Origin: Irpex lacteus
Lineage: Eukaryota; Basidiomycota; Agaricomycetes; Polyporales; Irpicaceae
DNA length: 64,000 nucleotides
Assembly: GCA_001986395.2 (NCBI GenBank)
Contig: MQVO02000070.1
Location: forward strand, 1-64,000
Direction: 5' to 3'
The position numbers and the translations under genes are program-made. The notes under the pieces are model-generated. The model ran no database searches. It was given only the letters and a program-made list of their open reading frames with translations, and was not told the DNA's origin. Positions within the stretch are counted from its first letter, which is position 1, and each line of letters begins with the position of its first letter. Positions 53,745 through 64,000 of the stretch are shown in pieces.

Positions 53745-56700
53745 TCAAGAATGGTGGTTGTAATACTTGTCATACTCCCACTGGTTCTCCGGCCGCCAGC
53801 CCTGCACGTACGGCGACGCCATCGTCATCCCATGCGAGTGCGACGTTGCGGTAGGGTGATACTCCGCGTTCATCTGGCAATCGAGCTCCGACTTGGCGAC
53901 ACGAGAGCCAAACTGCCCAGGGGCGGACTTGTCAGAGAGCATCATATAGGAGTCACGGGGAGTGCTAGGAATCGACGGTACGCCTGTCGACATAGCCGAA
54001 TCGAGGGAGCCGGTCATCCCATACGGAGTGGACATGGCCATGTTCTGAGGTTGATGCTCGTAGCTAGAGGGGCCGGGCGCGTACGACGGCGTAGCCATGT
54101 AATAATCCTGCGGTGGCGGATGCGGAGGACCAGGATGGAAAGATGGCTGAGCTTGCGAGCCATTGTTGTCGAAAGGGGGCCCAGAGGGTGTTGGCGGTGG
54201 GTGGTCGTATCCGGTGGATGATCCAGGGGAGGAGTCCGAAGTGTACGAGTGACCGTAATGATCTGTCGTGGAAGCAGGGTTAGCAGTAAACTCCATCTGG
54301 AACTCATGCATCATGGGTCCTGCCGAAGGAGGCTCTTGCTGGGGGGGAGGCGGCGCAGGAGTGGGATGTGTCTGGGGATACGTGTATGGGACCCCTGAAT
54401 GTGAGCTAAGCGTAGATGACTGCTGCGAGCGATCGGGAGGGGAAACAGGGCTCTGCACGCTGGTCTTGACAGGAGCAATCGCACGATGAGCTCCACTGGT
54501 CGCAGATGTAGTACTAGGGGGAGTGGCTGAGTTCTGCGGCGTCCGAATGCGTATTCCAATAGTAGGATACTTCGAGCTCTTCTCCTTAGTTTTCTTCTCT
54601 GATGAGGACGACGTCTTCGGTGCCTTTGGCTCATGAGGGTTACTCGTAGAATCCCGCTTTGCGCCAGCTACAGCGGCGATCTTCGACGACAGCGGTGCCA
54701 CACGAGGCTGCTCGGGCTTGGCAGAGCTAACCGACGGCCCAACATACGGAAGCTGGAACCCACCGCTCAAGGTTGACTCGCTGGTAGGTGGATCGGTCCT
54801 CTTGCGCTTCATACCCGCAGAGGTCGGTGCGTCAGATGCACGAGCGCGCTCTGCCTTCTCCTTCATCAGCTCAACGATTCGTAACGCCTCCGAAGGAACG
54901 CCGCTGTTCTCAGACCCGCCGTTCTTGCTACGTTCCAGAGCACGCATGACTTCAAGTGCTCCCGACAGCCCTTTGACGGCCTCTGCAGCGAGAATGTTCT
55001 TCGGCTGTTGCATGACGGCGTACGCGCAGACGACAGCAGCGTCGAATATCGAACGGCTGTAATCGTAGAAATCAAAGGCTGTGGGTCGGGTATCTTTCCA
55101 CAACGTATGGAGCACTCTTGAAGCATGAATAATGGCGTGTGCGGCATTAATCGTGCCCATCAGAGCTTGGTGGGAGGGTCTGGAGCCACCGGACGAGCCT
55201 GAATTCTTCATGAAAGGCATGTACAGCCTCAACACAGCTCTGTTAGCTGCCACGACCAGCTCACACTGCTGGGCCATGAGGAACGGAGACGTGGAGGAAG
55301 ACGATGCCAGAGGGTTTGAGACGTCCACTTCCATATCGAGGCGGAATGCCTCAGGTAGCTCGGACATCCATGAGGCGATATCCTGTTCGCCGGAAGCAGC
55401 CTGCTCCACCGAAGCGTCATCTTCCGTGTGTGTGTTCTCCGCTTGCCTTGGGAGGCCCTTGATAAGCTCGACAAGTCTGTACAGCGATCAGTCCATCTGG
55501 CGAGTACCAAGAAAAGATGTTCTGAATACGCACCTGCATCTTAGACCCAAATATGTCTGAGCGACCTCCCCACTCTCCGTCAACGCAGTCGGGACAGTCG
55601 TCGATGAAGGATTGAACTTCTCCTCATCGACATCCGCCGGGATCCTCGTTGTGAACGAGTTCTTTGGTATAAGCGGTGGCTGACCCATACAATCCGAGAC
55701 GAGTCTGAGAAGAGCGCCCGTTAATACACACTCCCGACAATGGTGTATATCACCGCACACGACGAGAAGATACTCACAGGTCATAATAACACACACCCCA
55801 CCACACTCTCCTCCTTGACTCCGCCTCGAACAAACTAAATGTCCCAGCAAACTCGTCCGGGTCCATCGCCAGCCCCATAGTCCGCGCCACATTGACCATC
55901 TTCCCCACAAGTGGAAACACCGTCTGCGCCACACGCATCTGGCCGTCATGCAGGGAATACAGCACTTGCAAAAGCATAGCGATCACGCTATCCAAGTCGT
56001 ACGCGCTCGTCTTCTCGAACAGACCGAGAGCCTGTTCGGAGAGGGCGGCCAACGCTGCTGGATTCGTGCTTCGCTTCCTGATCTCCTCTTCGTTTGGAGA
56101 GCCCGATGATGTCGATGAGGATGCTGTAGTGGACGTGGAGGGAGGCGAATCAGAGCCCACATCCCCTGTCATGAGCGCACCCAAAGCATACGCCGCACAT
56201 GTTGCAGCGAAGAAGCTTAATGTGGGTTTTGGCGATGTGGACGGCGGAGGTGGGGCACCGCGTTGGTGTTTCTCCTTCTCGCTCTTCTTCGCCCCTGCAC
56301 CAAGGAATAGCTCTCTGGCAAGATCACGTTTCGTGTTGGTAATATCATTGGCCTCTCCCCATGCCAACATAGCGTCTACGCGTTGCCCAAAATGCGCCAC
56401 GTTAAAGCAGGGATGCATGAGCATAAGCTCCGTAAAGCTCTGCATATATCTTGTTCGTATGCTGGGCGTCAAGGGCAGGTAGCGTAGAAGAGCAGAGGTC
56501 ACTTGCGGGACGTCGGGTGACAGTGTACTTGAGGAAGTATCACGGGTGATTCGCGGGTCGGTGACGGGCAGGAAGACGCAATATGGTATCGGAGGCACAA
56601 GCCAAGATTTATTGCCTGATGATTGCAGGAGGGTACTCGAAGAAGCACCAGTGGTGGCCGGAATAGTCGTGGGAGTCGGCTCTAGTTTCACACGCACACC

Positions 56701-57810
56701 AGTCGTACCTGTTCTTCCTGATGTATACGGGAGGACAGACGGCTTGGTGTCATCAAGAATCGAAGGTGTGTCGATCTCGTCAAGCCATAGGCTGACTGTG
56801 TTCTCTAAGCTGACCACTACCGAGCTGCCTGAGCTACCGGTGATCAGGAGAGCGCGATTGTTGCTGGGACAGGGCGCATGAGATGGTTCTGGGTGCGGAC
56901 GCAGTGCCAAGGAGGATCCCTCTGCCTGCAATGAGCTCGACGGTAAAGGTTGTGGTGGTATCGAGCCAGGATATGAGGATTTGAATGGAGGGAGGGAGCC
57001 GTGCATCAGGGACCCGGAGGTCAGTTGAGCCAGATGGCCTTCTACAACGAGGAGGCGATTGTGGATAGATTGGATATCACTATAGGACCGTTGTGGTGTC
57101 GAGCGAAGGGGGTTGCAAAGGAGCACACGTGAGATGCACAAGAGAGCAATGAGTAACCTCGTGAAGCATGACGATGTGGAGGACTGACATCTTTTCGGCT
57201 GCGGCTTGTGTGTATATGCATCGTTGTACAGTATCTCGCTTGAGACATGAGCTGCACGGTGTTCGCCGATCACACTTGAGCTTCAGACGTTTGCACTGCA
57301 AAGTGAAGATCGTGACTCTATCAGTACTTGATGCTTCTATGGTGTGACATTCGTGATGCGATGTGAGAGGTAGATCACATAGCTTCATGACAAAGAAGCG
57401 GGGGAACGAGTCCGAGGGAAATACACCGCTACGGTATTCGCAAGTAGTAGGAAAGCTAGATGGCACATTGACAGCGCAGAAGACACCGACCCATACACCC
57501 ATTGGTGCGAGAGGGACAAGGGAAAAGCAATACAGAGGAGAAGCAGGCACATACCTCTGCGCAAACGACCGTGACACGAGAGCGAATATGTCTGTATGTC
57601 ATGAAGAATAGGTAGGAAGACGTTGAAAGGACAGCGAATATTGGAGATGGATATGACGTACGGTACGTTAGAGTACTTTCCTCCCGACGACCCCGCATGA
57701 CTCCCCGATGGCTGTACCTCGCCCGGCGGAGCTGCTGTCGCTGAATCGACGGAATTGAACATTGGGGTTGAGCGGGTAGATGAGTCGAGTTCGACCACGG
57801 GAGTAGTCAT
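53745..57810 (-). CDS. Zn2Cys6 fungal-type transcription factor
   Basis: Large nuclear regulator. The Zn(II)2Cys6 cluster is assembled across an intron: VVCAE ends one exon and CKRLKLKCDRRTPCSSC begins the next, followed by LKRDTVQRC. That gives C-x2-C-x6-C-x5-C-x2-C-x8-C. A short linker leads to SIHNRLLVVEGHLAQL, a likely dimerisation coil. The middle holds a fungal-specific transcription-factor domain (RYMQSFTELMLMHPCFNVAHF, FFAATCAAYALGALM, the RRRVWWGVCYYDL motif at about 55774-55820). The C-terminal ~350 residues are Pro/Ser/Gln-rich and low complexity, ending WEYDKYYNHHS. The start is the ATG at 57810. The intron after AEK is about 140 bp and longer than usual. Target genes are unknown; it is not clearly tied to neighbours. 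Confidence 0.9.
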
Positions 57811-60028
57811 GGTGTCTCGATATGGTTCGCTGTCACCCGCAGATAGCGTATATAGAAATGGCGGGCGTCGTCAGGGATGGCGACGAGCTAGTGTGCGGCT
57901 GACGAGGACGGCGGCGTGGGCGGGCACGGGCGTTGTAAAACGCGGAGGATGATGAGGGGAGGAGGAAAGGGAGGAGGTCGAGGCGGGCGGCTGCCCGAAT
58001 ACGGTTTACTGTGCCTCGTCCATGCTATCCGTGCAATCAGCGCCAGGAACCGTCTCACGCCCACTCAACTCTCCCCATTTCTGGCCTTGATTGTGGCAAA
58101 AACGGGGAACTTCGTGCCAGAAAAGGAGACATTGTAATATGAGATTGGGGCAAAAACATGAGTGCCGTAAGGCCCTATCACTTTTCTAGCTAGACTTCTC
58201 AATAACACTGTCATTGCACACACTTGACAAGAGCTTGAGAGATTGTCGCACATCACGCCAGCTTGACACAATGCTGCAGTGCTCTGCTGCTCGTTGAAAT
58301 TTGCTGTGAAACGACTGCGAGACAGGCCATGATGCTGGCTCTCACGGAAGGAATGATGCCCATGGACGTGCCGACCCCGCCGCGGCTCACAAGACTCGCA
58401 TCAGAAGTCTAACAAACCTCCTTCCCCACCATTCCGGTCTCTTTCCGCTTCAGGCGGACAACGAATGCAGTGCTGCTTCCAACAAAGGATGAGTTCATTT
58501 AAATAACACACTCACCGCTCGAGATGCTGCACCCAGAGTTCTTCAACGCGAGCTTCATAGTAGAGAGCGAGTTACAGAGCAGTTATACCCAGCTCACCTC
58601 GTACACGCCCATCGGTTATCTATCTCGGAGAAATGTGCGCCCAGGTAGCATGCGCACTCGAGCTTCTTGACCACGTAAATTGAGGGCTCACATGTTCTCT
58701 GAAAGTCCCTAAAGCAGATGAAAAGGCGTTAAAGCACTAAACAGCAATGCAGGGACAACGACATAGCAAGAGATAGCAAGCTCACCACATAAAGCAGACG
58801 AAAGGTACTCTTGCTTCCGTACCCCTACACCATTGACATTTCCGACTTTCTCGGGGCGCTACTTTATCGATTCATCAACCTGCACAGCAAGCGGCGAGCA
58901 ATGATAGAGAGCAGATAGAGCTCGCCTTCTCCGACTTCTTCGGGCGCGAGAATCCTGCTCATTGCGTCTGTATACAGCGCACAGTTGGTGTTTAATTTTG
59001 ACACAAGCTCCGGTCAGCCTCGTGTGATCTTTTATTCGGTGCAGTTCATGAAGTCAACCGCATCATCCTCGAGGCGATTGCCTCATAGCACATTCTGCCT
59101 CCGAGGTGAAATTCATTGAGACGAGTCCTCGCTGTCGAGATAGGCTCGGCCCGATCTGCGCGACGTCGTGCGGGGGCTTCTATATGACATGTCTGGTATC
59201 TTCGCTACTGTGACGAAGTATTGATGTGCTTCCCGAAGGAGCATATGAGTGCCTTCTGAACACGAGTCAGTTCTGTGACACGAAGCTGCACATAACACTC
59301 ATCTCGACCCGCAACCGCAGTGTCCGCAACTGTTGCCCCACGTATATAAGCATAGTCCGCAAAGAAACAGACAACCCGCGACGCAAAGCTAGGGTCCCCC
59401 GTCTCCGTTGTCAATGAATCGGGCAGTTCGGTCAGCGTGGCGACTACCGTTGAACTAATCGCCACATCTTTCATATCGCCCAACTTCTAGGGTGTAGCTG
59501 GCACGATACCCGAAGGGTCGATCTAAGCATAGCTCGCTCAGTCTGGCACGTATACGGATCGATGGTAATACTTACGTCAGAAAACAAATCGCTCCGGACG
59601 TTGTGGTGGGGCGGTAGAAACTTGGAGAGGGGCAACCGTGGGCACACGTGCCGAGCTGGCAAGTGCATAGACACTAGTGAAGTTCGGGTTAGGTGCTTGG
59701 GGGCGTGTGTATTACCTGTAGTGTGGTGGCGTTATTATTATTTTCAGATCGATGTGTCCATGACGGAATATTTGTAACGGAGGGAAACCCCAATTCGGCA
59801 TACCTTTAACAATGAGGCACTCCGCACTTCATGTCAAATAGTTTGCCTCAAACGGTACATGAGCAACCGTCGAATATAAGGAGAGACGGGGCCACTAGTG
59901 GGGTATTATACTTCAGTAGTACGATATTCTACAGTACCGTGACGAAGAGATCAGAAAGTGTCAGTTCATTGTGAGGAAAAAGACTCACCTACAACGCATG
60001 TCCTCCTCTAACACTATTCAAGCACTGC
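57811..60028. other. long intergenic region
   Basis: 2.2 kb without a supported gene. It contains the promoter of the Zn2Cys6 gene and the 3' flank of the Obg-type GTPase gene. Frames at 59205-59483 and elsewhere are short, unspliced and without a domain. No tRNA, repeat or mobile element is recognised. Confidence 0.4.
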
Positions 60029-62011
60029 CTATTCTCCATCCCTAGCCTCTTCCACATACGCACGCATAAGCGTAACAACCTTCGTCAAGTTCATACTAAA
60101 CTTGGCCGAGATAGGAACGACGTCCAGCCCACCAACGGGCTTGCCAATAACAAACTCGCTCCTGACGAATTCCTGTAGTCGTTCGAGCTTCTCTTTAGCT
60201 TCCTTGACGGCCTCCACGTCTCCGCCCGCGCCGTCTTGTCCTCCACCGAGAAGATCAGCCTTGTTGGCAATGACAAGCCGTGCCTTCGAGCTCATCCCAG
60301 GCTTGTACTTCTCCAGCTCATCCCTCAGGATGACAAGCTCGTCCCACGGTGCAGGCCCTGACAGGTCGACAACGTATACCAGAGCAGGCGAGCGTTCGAT
60401 AGACTTGAGGAAAGAATGTCCCAAACCGACGTTGTCTGATGACTGAGATATAAGTCCGGGATTATCTGCCACGGTGAACCTAAACTCCTCGAACGTAGCA
60501 TCCGATCGTTCGTACCCCCAGTCTTTCTCGCGCGGAACCTTTTGATTTCTCGTAAGAGCATCAGCGAACTCCCCCGCCTCCAGTTTCTCGCGTTCTTTGA
60601 GCTCTTCGATCCTCGTCTCGTCCACCACGCGGCCTTCGTCCCAGCCTTCAAATGTCCCGTCATCGCGAACCCGTACAACGCCAACGATAGGGTTCAAAGT
60701 CGTGAACGCATATCCAGCTACCTCCGTCTTCGCTCGACCACCTGTGATAGCCCTCAACAGCGTGCTCTTCCCTGCGTTCGGCATCCCGACGAGACCGATA
60801 TCTGCCAGAAGCTTCAACTCCAACGACAGACTGATCCGCTCGCCCTCCGTGCCTCTCGTTGCGAACTTTGGGGACCGATTGTCAGGACCCAAGAAATGCG
60901 GGTTCCCGTACCCTCCCACCCCACCTCTCGCGATGAGATGACCAAAACTCTCCTTCCTTCCCGTACCAAGCGGCGCGTTCGGGTCCTTCGCCTCCACTGT
61001 CTCCTCAACCTTATCCAAGTCCAGATGAATCAAATGAGTCGCTCTCAACCTCCTCGCCAGCCTTCTCTCCCTCTCCTCCTTATACATTACCCGCTCCGCC
61101 TCCTTGAACACATCTCTCCCTATATTCTCCTCCTCCCAGTCCGGGTAATGCACCCACCGCATCCCCCTCAACTTCATTCTCTTCTCTTCCGGGTCTAACC
61201 CCTCCATCCCCTCTTCTTCCGCCTCGAACTCGTCTTGCGCTCGCCTTGGATCATCTTGGACTAGTTGACGTACTATCGTGCCCAACGGTACCCTGATAAT
61301 AGTCGGTGCGCCCGTCTTCCCATTTTGCCAGGTTCCGTGGCCGTGTCCGCCAGCTTGCGCACGTACTCGTGTAGGCACAGACGATAGAGTTGTGAGATGC
61401 GGTGTAGGTAGGATGTAGACGTCTCCGCCGTTGCCACCATTGCCACCTGAGGGCGGGCCATACTGCTTGAACTTCTCGCGGTGGAAGGCGACGCAACCGT
61501 CTCCACCTTTGCCTATAGACCAGTGTGTATTATGCAATAGTCAGCTTACGGAGAACATGAGTGAGTACAAGATTAGTGTATGACTGACCGCCTCGGACGT
61601 GAATTATGACATTATCCAAGAAGTTCTCTTTCTATGGGACAGAAGAGGGTTGGTGTTTAAGCAAGCGAAGCGACTACGGGCCTGAACACCATGGTACGGA
61701 TCCACACTCACCCCCTGCCGTCTCTTCCACTCAGTTCTTCTCCTCCGCTTCGCTGCAACTCTCTCGTCCTCGTCCCACTCATTCGTATGCCTCGAGTCTT
61801 CGGGCTCTTGTGACGGAGCCTCGCCAGACGATGATGCCTGTGTAGGCTGTATTGGCTTCGCACTCGGTGGCAAAGCTTGCCGCGCCTTCTCTACCACGTG
61901 TTTCGGTAATAGGCCATAGGAGTCAGATACGTAGAATCGTCTAAGAGATTGAGTGAAATACGAGGCGCGAAGCGGTCGCGAGAATGTCCTTAGGCTGAAC
62001 GCATGAGGCAT
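60029..62011 (-). CDS. MTG2: Obg-family GTPase, mitochondrial (MTG2-like ribosome assembly factor)
   Basis: Exons 60029-61512, 61589-61631 and 61712-62011 give 608 aa. The first ~40 residues (FSLRTFSRPLRASYFTQSLR) form an Arg/Ser/aromatic-rich mitochondrial presequence. The Obg glycine-rich fold follows: FLDNVIIHVRGGKGGDGCVA, GGNGGNGGDVYI, GTWQNGKTGA. The GTPase domain has G1 GMPNAGKS, G2 TTLNPIVGVV, G3 DNPGLI and G4 NKAD. Obg/Mtg2 proteins help assemble the large mitochondrial ribosomal subunit. Charged inserts in the Obg fold (EFEAEEEGMEGLDPEEKR and one after the second Gly block) lengthen it over bacterial Obg. The start is the first ATG, giving the presequence. Confidence 0.95.
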
Positions 62012-62336
62012 GTAATGGACGTCAGAGAAGAGTGTATTACAGCGTTAGGCGCTCTCATGTCTACCAGACGCGTAGTACGGCGAATCCATTCGAGCTCGGA
62101 ATGTTTCCGACGACCAGCTAGATCGCAATTGCAAACAGGTCGGACAAAAGAACACATAGGTATAAATGCAATGATATATTAATTCATAATCCATAAAACA
62201 AGAAACTACAGGAATTCTGTACACTATCAAAAGTCGCAAGGTGAGAGAACCGTTTACTATCCAAGTCGCCAGTCATGTGCTATCCGAATCCGAGACCAAA
62301 CATATCCATATCCGTTACCAAACCACCGAATCCATG

Positions 62337-62468
62337 ATGCAAGTCCAAGTCCAAGTAAAAGAAACCAAACCGAAACGGATAAATCAAGAAGAATACACAG
62401 TCATGCAAGTCCAAGTCCAAGTAAAAGAAACGAAACCGAAACCGACAAATCGAGAAGAATACACAGTC
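62337..62468 (+). repeat. two-copy tandem repeat, 66-bp unit
   Basis: Units 62337-62402 and 62403-62468 both start ATGCAAGTCCAAGTCCAAGT and end ACACAGTC, with a few substitutions. The unit length is a multiple of three and an open frame runs through both, but no gene context supports translation. Confidence 0.75.
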
Positions 62469-62630
62469 GCGAGTCAATGGATGATGATAGAGATGTGAGG
62501 AGTGTCGACGCTGACCAAAGCCAAGGATGATTGATGAGGAGTGCCAGTTGATGCGCAGGGAACCTTCGGTAACGAGATGGCTATGAGGATGAAAGAGGAG
62601 GGGATGACTCGGACGAAAAGATACTCGAGG

Positions 62631-62928
62631 GTCGCGATGTCTCGGGGACAGTGATTAGTGGCGAAACGCAGGATTGAGCAGAAGGACGAGTTCAAGATAG
62701 AAGCGATCACTCGCTAGTACACATTGAACCCATGTAGCGTCCAACTAGTCTTTCTCCGTCTGCCTCACTGTCCTCCGAGGTCATAATGTCTTGAGGCCGG
62801 TGAGTAGTGGCGGAACGCAGGATTGAGCAGAAGGACGAGTTCAAGGTAGAAGCGATCGCTCGCTAGTACACATTGAACCCATGTAGCGTCCGACTGGTCT
62901 TTCTCCGTTCGCCTCACCGTCCTCGGAG
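62631..62928 (+). repeat. two-copy tandem duplication, 149-bp unit
   Basis: 62631-62779 and 62780-62928 share long identical stretches (for example CAGGATTGAGCAGAAGGACG and the block ending in CCCATGTAGCG), with about one change per ten bases. Non-coding spacer between the Obg GTPase gene and the membrane-protein gene. Confidence 0.75.
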
Positions 62929-63072
62929 ACTTGACGATCGCAATAGTTCTCGAGTATCACATTTCGTTCGTCCTGGGGAGTCGTGGCGGGATCCTCGTGA
63001 AGTCCAATGCTCGTTGGGCGAGTAGGTTTGCGGCTAAGAAAAAGCGCGATGGCAGAAAGGCGTGACGGGCTC

Positions 63073-63807
63073 CTAGGCTAGTTGAGACTCGAGGACAGAC
63101 GAATGTGGTCCAGTGACAGTCTCGGTGTTGGCTTCATTGGTTGCCTCAGATCGAAGTACAGGTTCCTCCGGCGATGATGGGCTCTCCAAAGATGCAGCTT
63201 GAGGTTTCAGCTCGACCGGGTCGTCGAACAATACGAGAAGAGTCTGCTGCAGTGTCCGGGTCTTGCGGAAAGCGCACCTGATGATACGGAAGACCACAAA
63301 GTACTGGAAGCAGATGTACCAGATCCATTCGAGCGCGACGACGAAGAGCTCAACGAGCGAGATTGGCTTGCAGCATTGAGGCGTACAAGGGGTCGAAGGT
63401 GATCGTGGGGGGCACAAGGGTGGTACAGTACTCGAGTTACCGAAGAGGAGCTCCATAGATGGTACAACCAGATCGAAGTTAGGGGCGACGGTGAGCTCGT
63501 TGCAATACTGAGGACCGAAGTGGATCAAGGGCGGCGCGAAGAGACCAGAATAATGTCCCGTGTAGTATTGTGCGGCAGAGGCGTTGAAGTCGAAGATGAC
63601 AGAGGGCGTGACCGGGGACCTGTAGGCGTCGAGGGAGCTGCAGACGGCCTGGAGATACGGAGAGAGAGCCGGGGGACCGCAGACGACAGTTTCAACACCG
63701 ACGAGAGCCAGAGAGTACATGTCCAAGACAGAGAAGGGGAGATAGACGTGTGAAGTGAAGTGGAATACCATCGAGACAACAGCGATGAACATGCTGACGA
63801 CCGCCAT
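63073..63807 (-). CDS. hypothetical membrane protein
   Basis: Single-exon frame of 244 aa; the family is not recognised. The N terminus is hydrophobic (MAVVSMFIAVVSMVFHF, then LDMYSLALVGVETVV), a loop with Cys and N-x-S/T sites (FNASAAQYY, GNSSTVPPL) follows, and a second hydrophobic block lies near residue 165 (LVELFVVALEWIWYICFQYF). The C-terminal ~70 residues are charged and acidic. This looks like a small 2-3-span membrane protein. The ATG at 63807 is chosen because the frame further upstream (to 63930) begins with a non-ATG codon. A TATATAAA box lies ~160 bp upstream on the minus strand. Confidence 0.65.
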   Translation of the reverse strand: MAVVSMFIAVVSMVFHFTSHVYLPFSVLDMYSLALVGVETVVCGPPALSPYLQAVCSSLDAYRSPVTPSVIFDFNASAAQYYTGHYSGLFAPPLIHFGPQYCNELTVAPNFDLVVPSMELLFGNSSTVPPLCPPRSPSTPCTPQCCKPISLVELFVVALEWIWYICFQYFVVFRIIRCAFRKTRTLQQTLLVLFDDPVELKPQAASLESPSSPEEPVLRSEATNEANTETVTGPHSSVLESQLA

Positions 63808-63964
63808 GTTCGAGTTGAAGAATGTAGGTGGGCAGTTGCGCGTTCTGTGAAGGAGACGATGGAGAGACAAGAGACGTTGTTGACGAGCTGGAGGCGAGTG
63901 GTGGTTATCAAGGAGGTGGTTGAAGTTCAAGATGTCCTGCGGTGGCTAGCTCGAATCGCGGGGG

Positions 63965-63972
63965 TTTATATA
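63965..63972 (-). promoter_or_regulatory. TATA box of the hypothetical membrane protein gene
   Basis: TATATAAA read on the minus strand, about 160 bp upstream of the chosen ATG; an untranslated leader of ~125 bp would be implied. Confidence 0.4.
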
Positions 63973-64000
63973 TGTTCGAATTGTGTTGGAACGTGATCGA

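Noticed and set aside
54268..56881. Plus-strand frames opposite the Zn2Cys6 gene
   Set aside because: Antisense shadows of the low-complexity coding region.
59205..59483. 92-codon frame on the minus strand
   Set aside because: No domain, no splice partners and no start context. Likely chance in a 2.2-kb spacer.

Overview
The window looks like a nuclear chromosome segment of a filamentous basidiomycete (Agaricomycetes). Genes lie on both strands about every 2-3 kb and are split by many 50-65 bp introns with GTRNGT/YAG borders. The content fits: a class I hydrophobin, Kre9/Knh1-like Ser/Thr-rich GPI proteins, a secreted GH115 alpha-glucuronidase, several old yellow enzymes, LRR-less Agaricomycete-type F-box proteins, a Zn2Cys6 regulator, and orthologues of fungal core genes (UPF3, SYF2, ORC3, MCM4, MTG2/Obg). 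No species can be named from sequence alone.

Layout. 0-10 kb: the broken 3' part of a group II PLP decarboxylase, UPF3 (nonsense-mediated decay), SYF2 (splicing) on the minus strand, a divergent unknown gene, a GPI-anchored cell-surface protein, and a MoCF/CinA-domain protein. 10-20 kb: a large multi-intron GH115 gene, a small unrecognised gene, a relic inverted repeat, a class I hydrophobin, and old yellow enzyme A. 20-30 kb: ORC3, a type-B carboxylesterase and MCM4. 30-41 kb: three more old yellow enzymes (B and C on plus, D on minus) and two F-box genes. 41.1-43.4 kb: a 2.29-kb AT-rich element with 820-bp inverted terminal repeats that start with CACTA, flanked by a 3-bp duplication, with a piece of copia-type gag in its core. 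43-64 kb: a bHLH regulator, a second GPI-type surface protein, an F-box paralogue of the 37-kb gene, an NCS1 purine/cytosine permease, a Zn2Cys6 regulator, an Obg-family mitochondrial ribosome GTPase, and a small membrane protein.

How the genes fit together. Most are unrelated neighbours. The one real family cluster is the four old yellow enzymes, which share exactly the same six-exon structure and so arose by local duplication. Two of them have replaced the catalytic Asn and Tyr of the active-site loop. ORC3 and MCM4, both replication-licensing genes, lie between them.

Quality caution. Four genes (decarboxylase, UPF3, carboxylesterase, old yellow enzyme B) contain single-base reading-frame breaks, several of them in or next to T or A runs. 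Some may be base-calling indels rather than biological lesions. Exon coordinates quoted in the entries were derived by hand from splice signals and reading frame.
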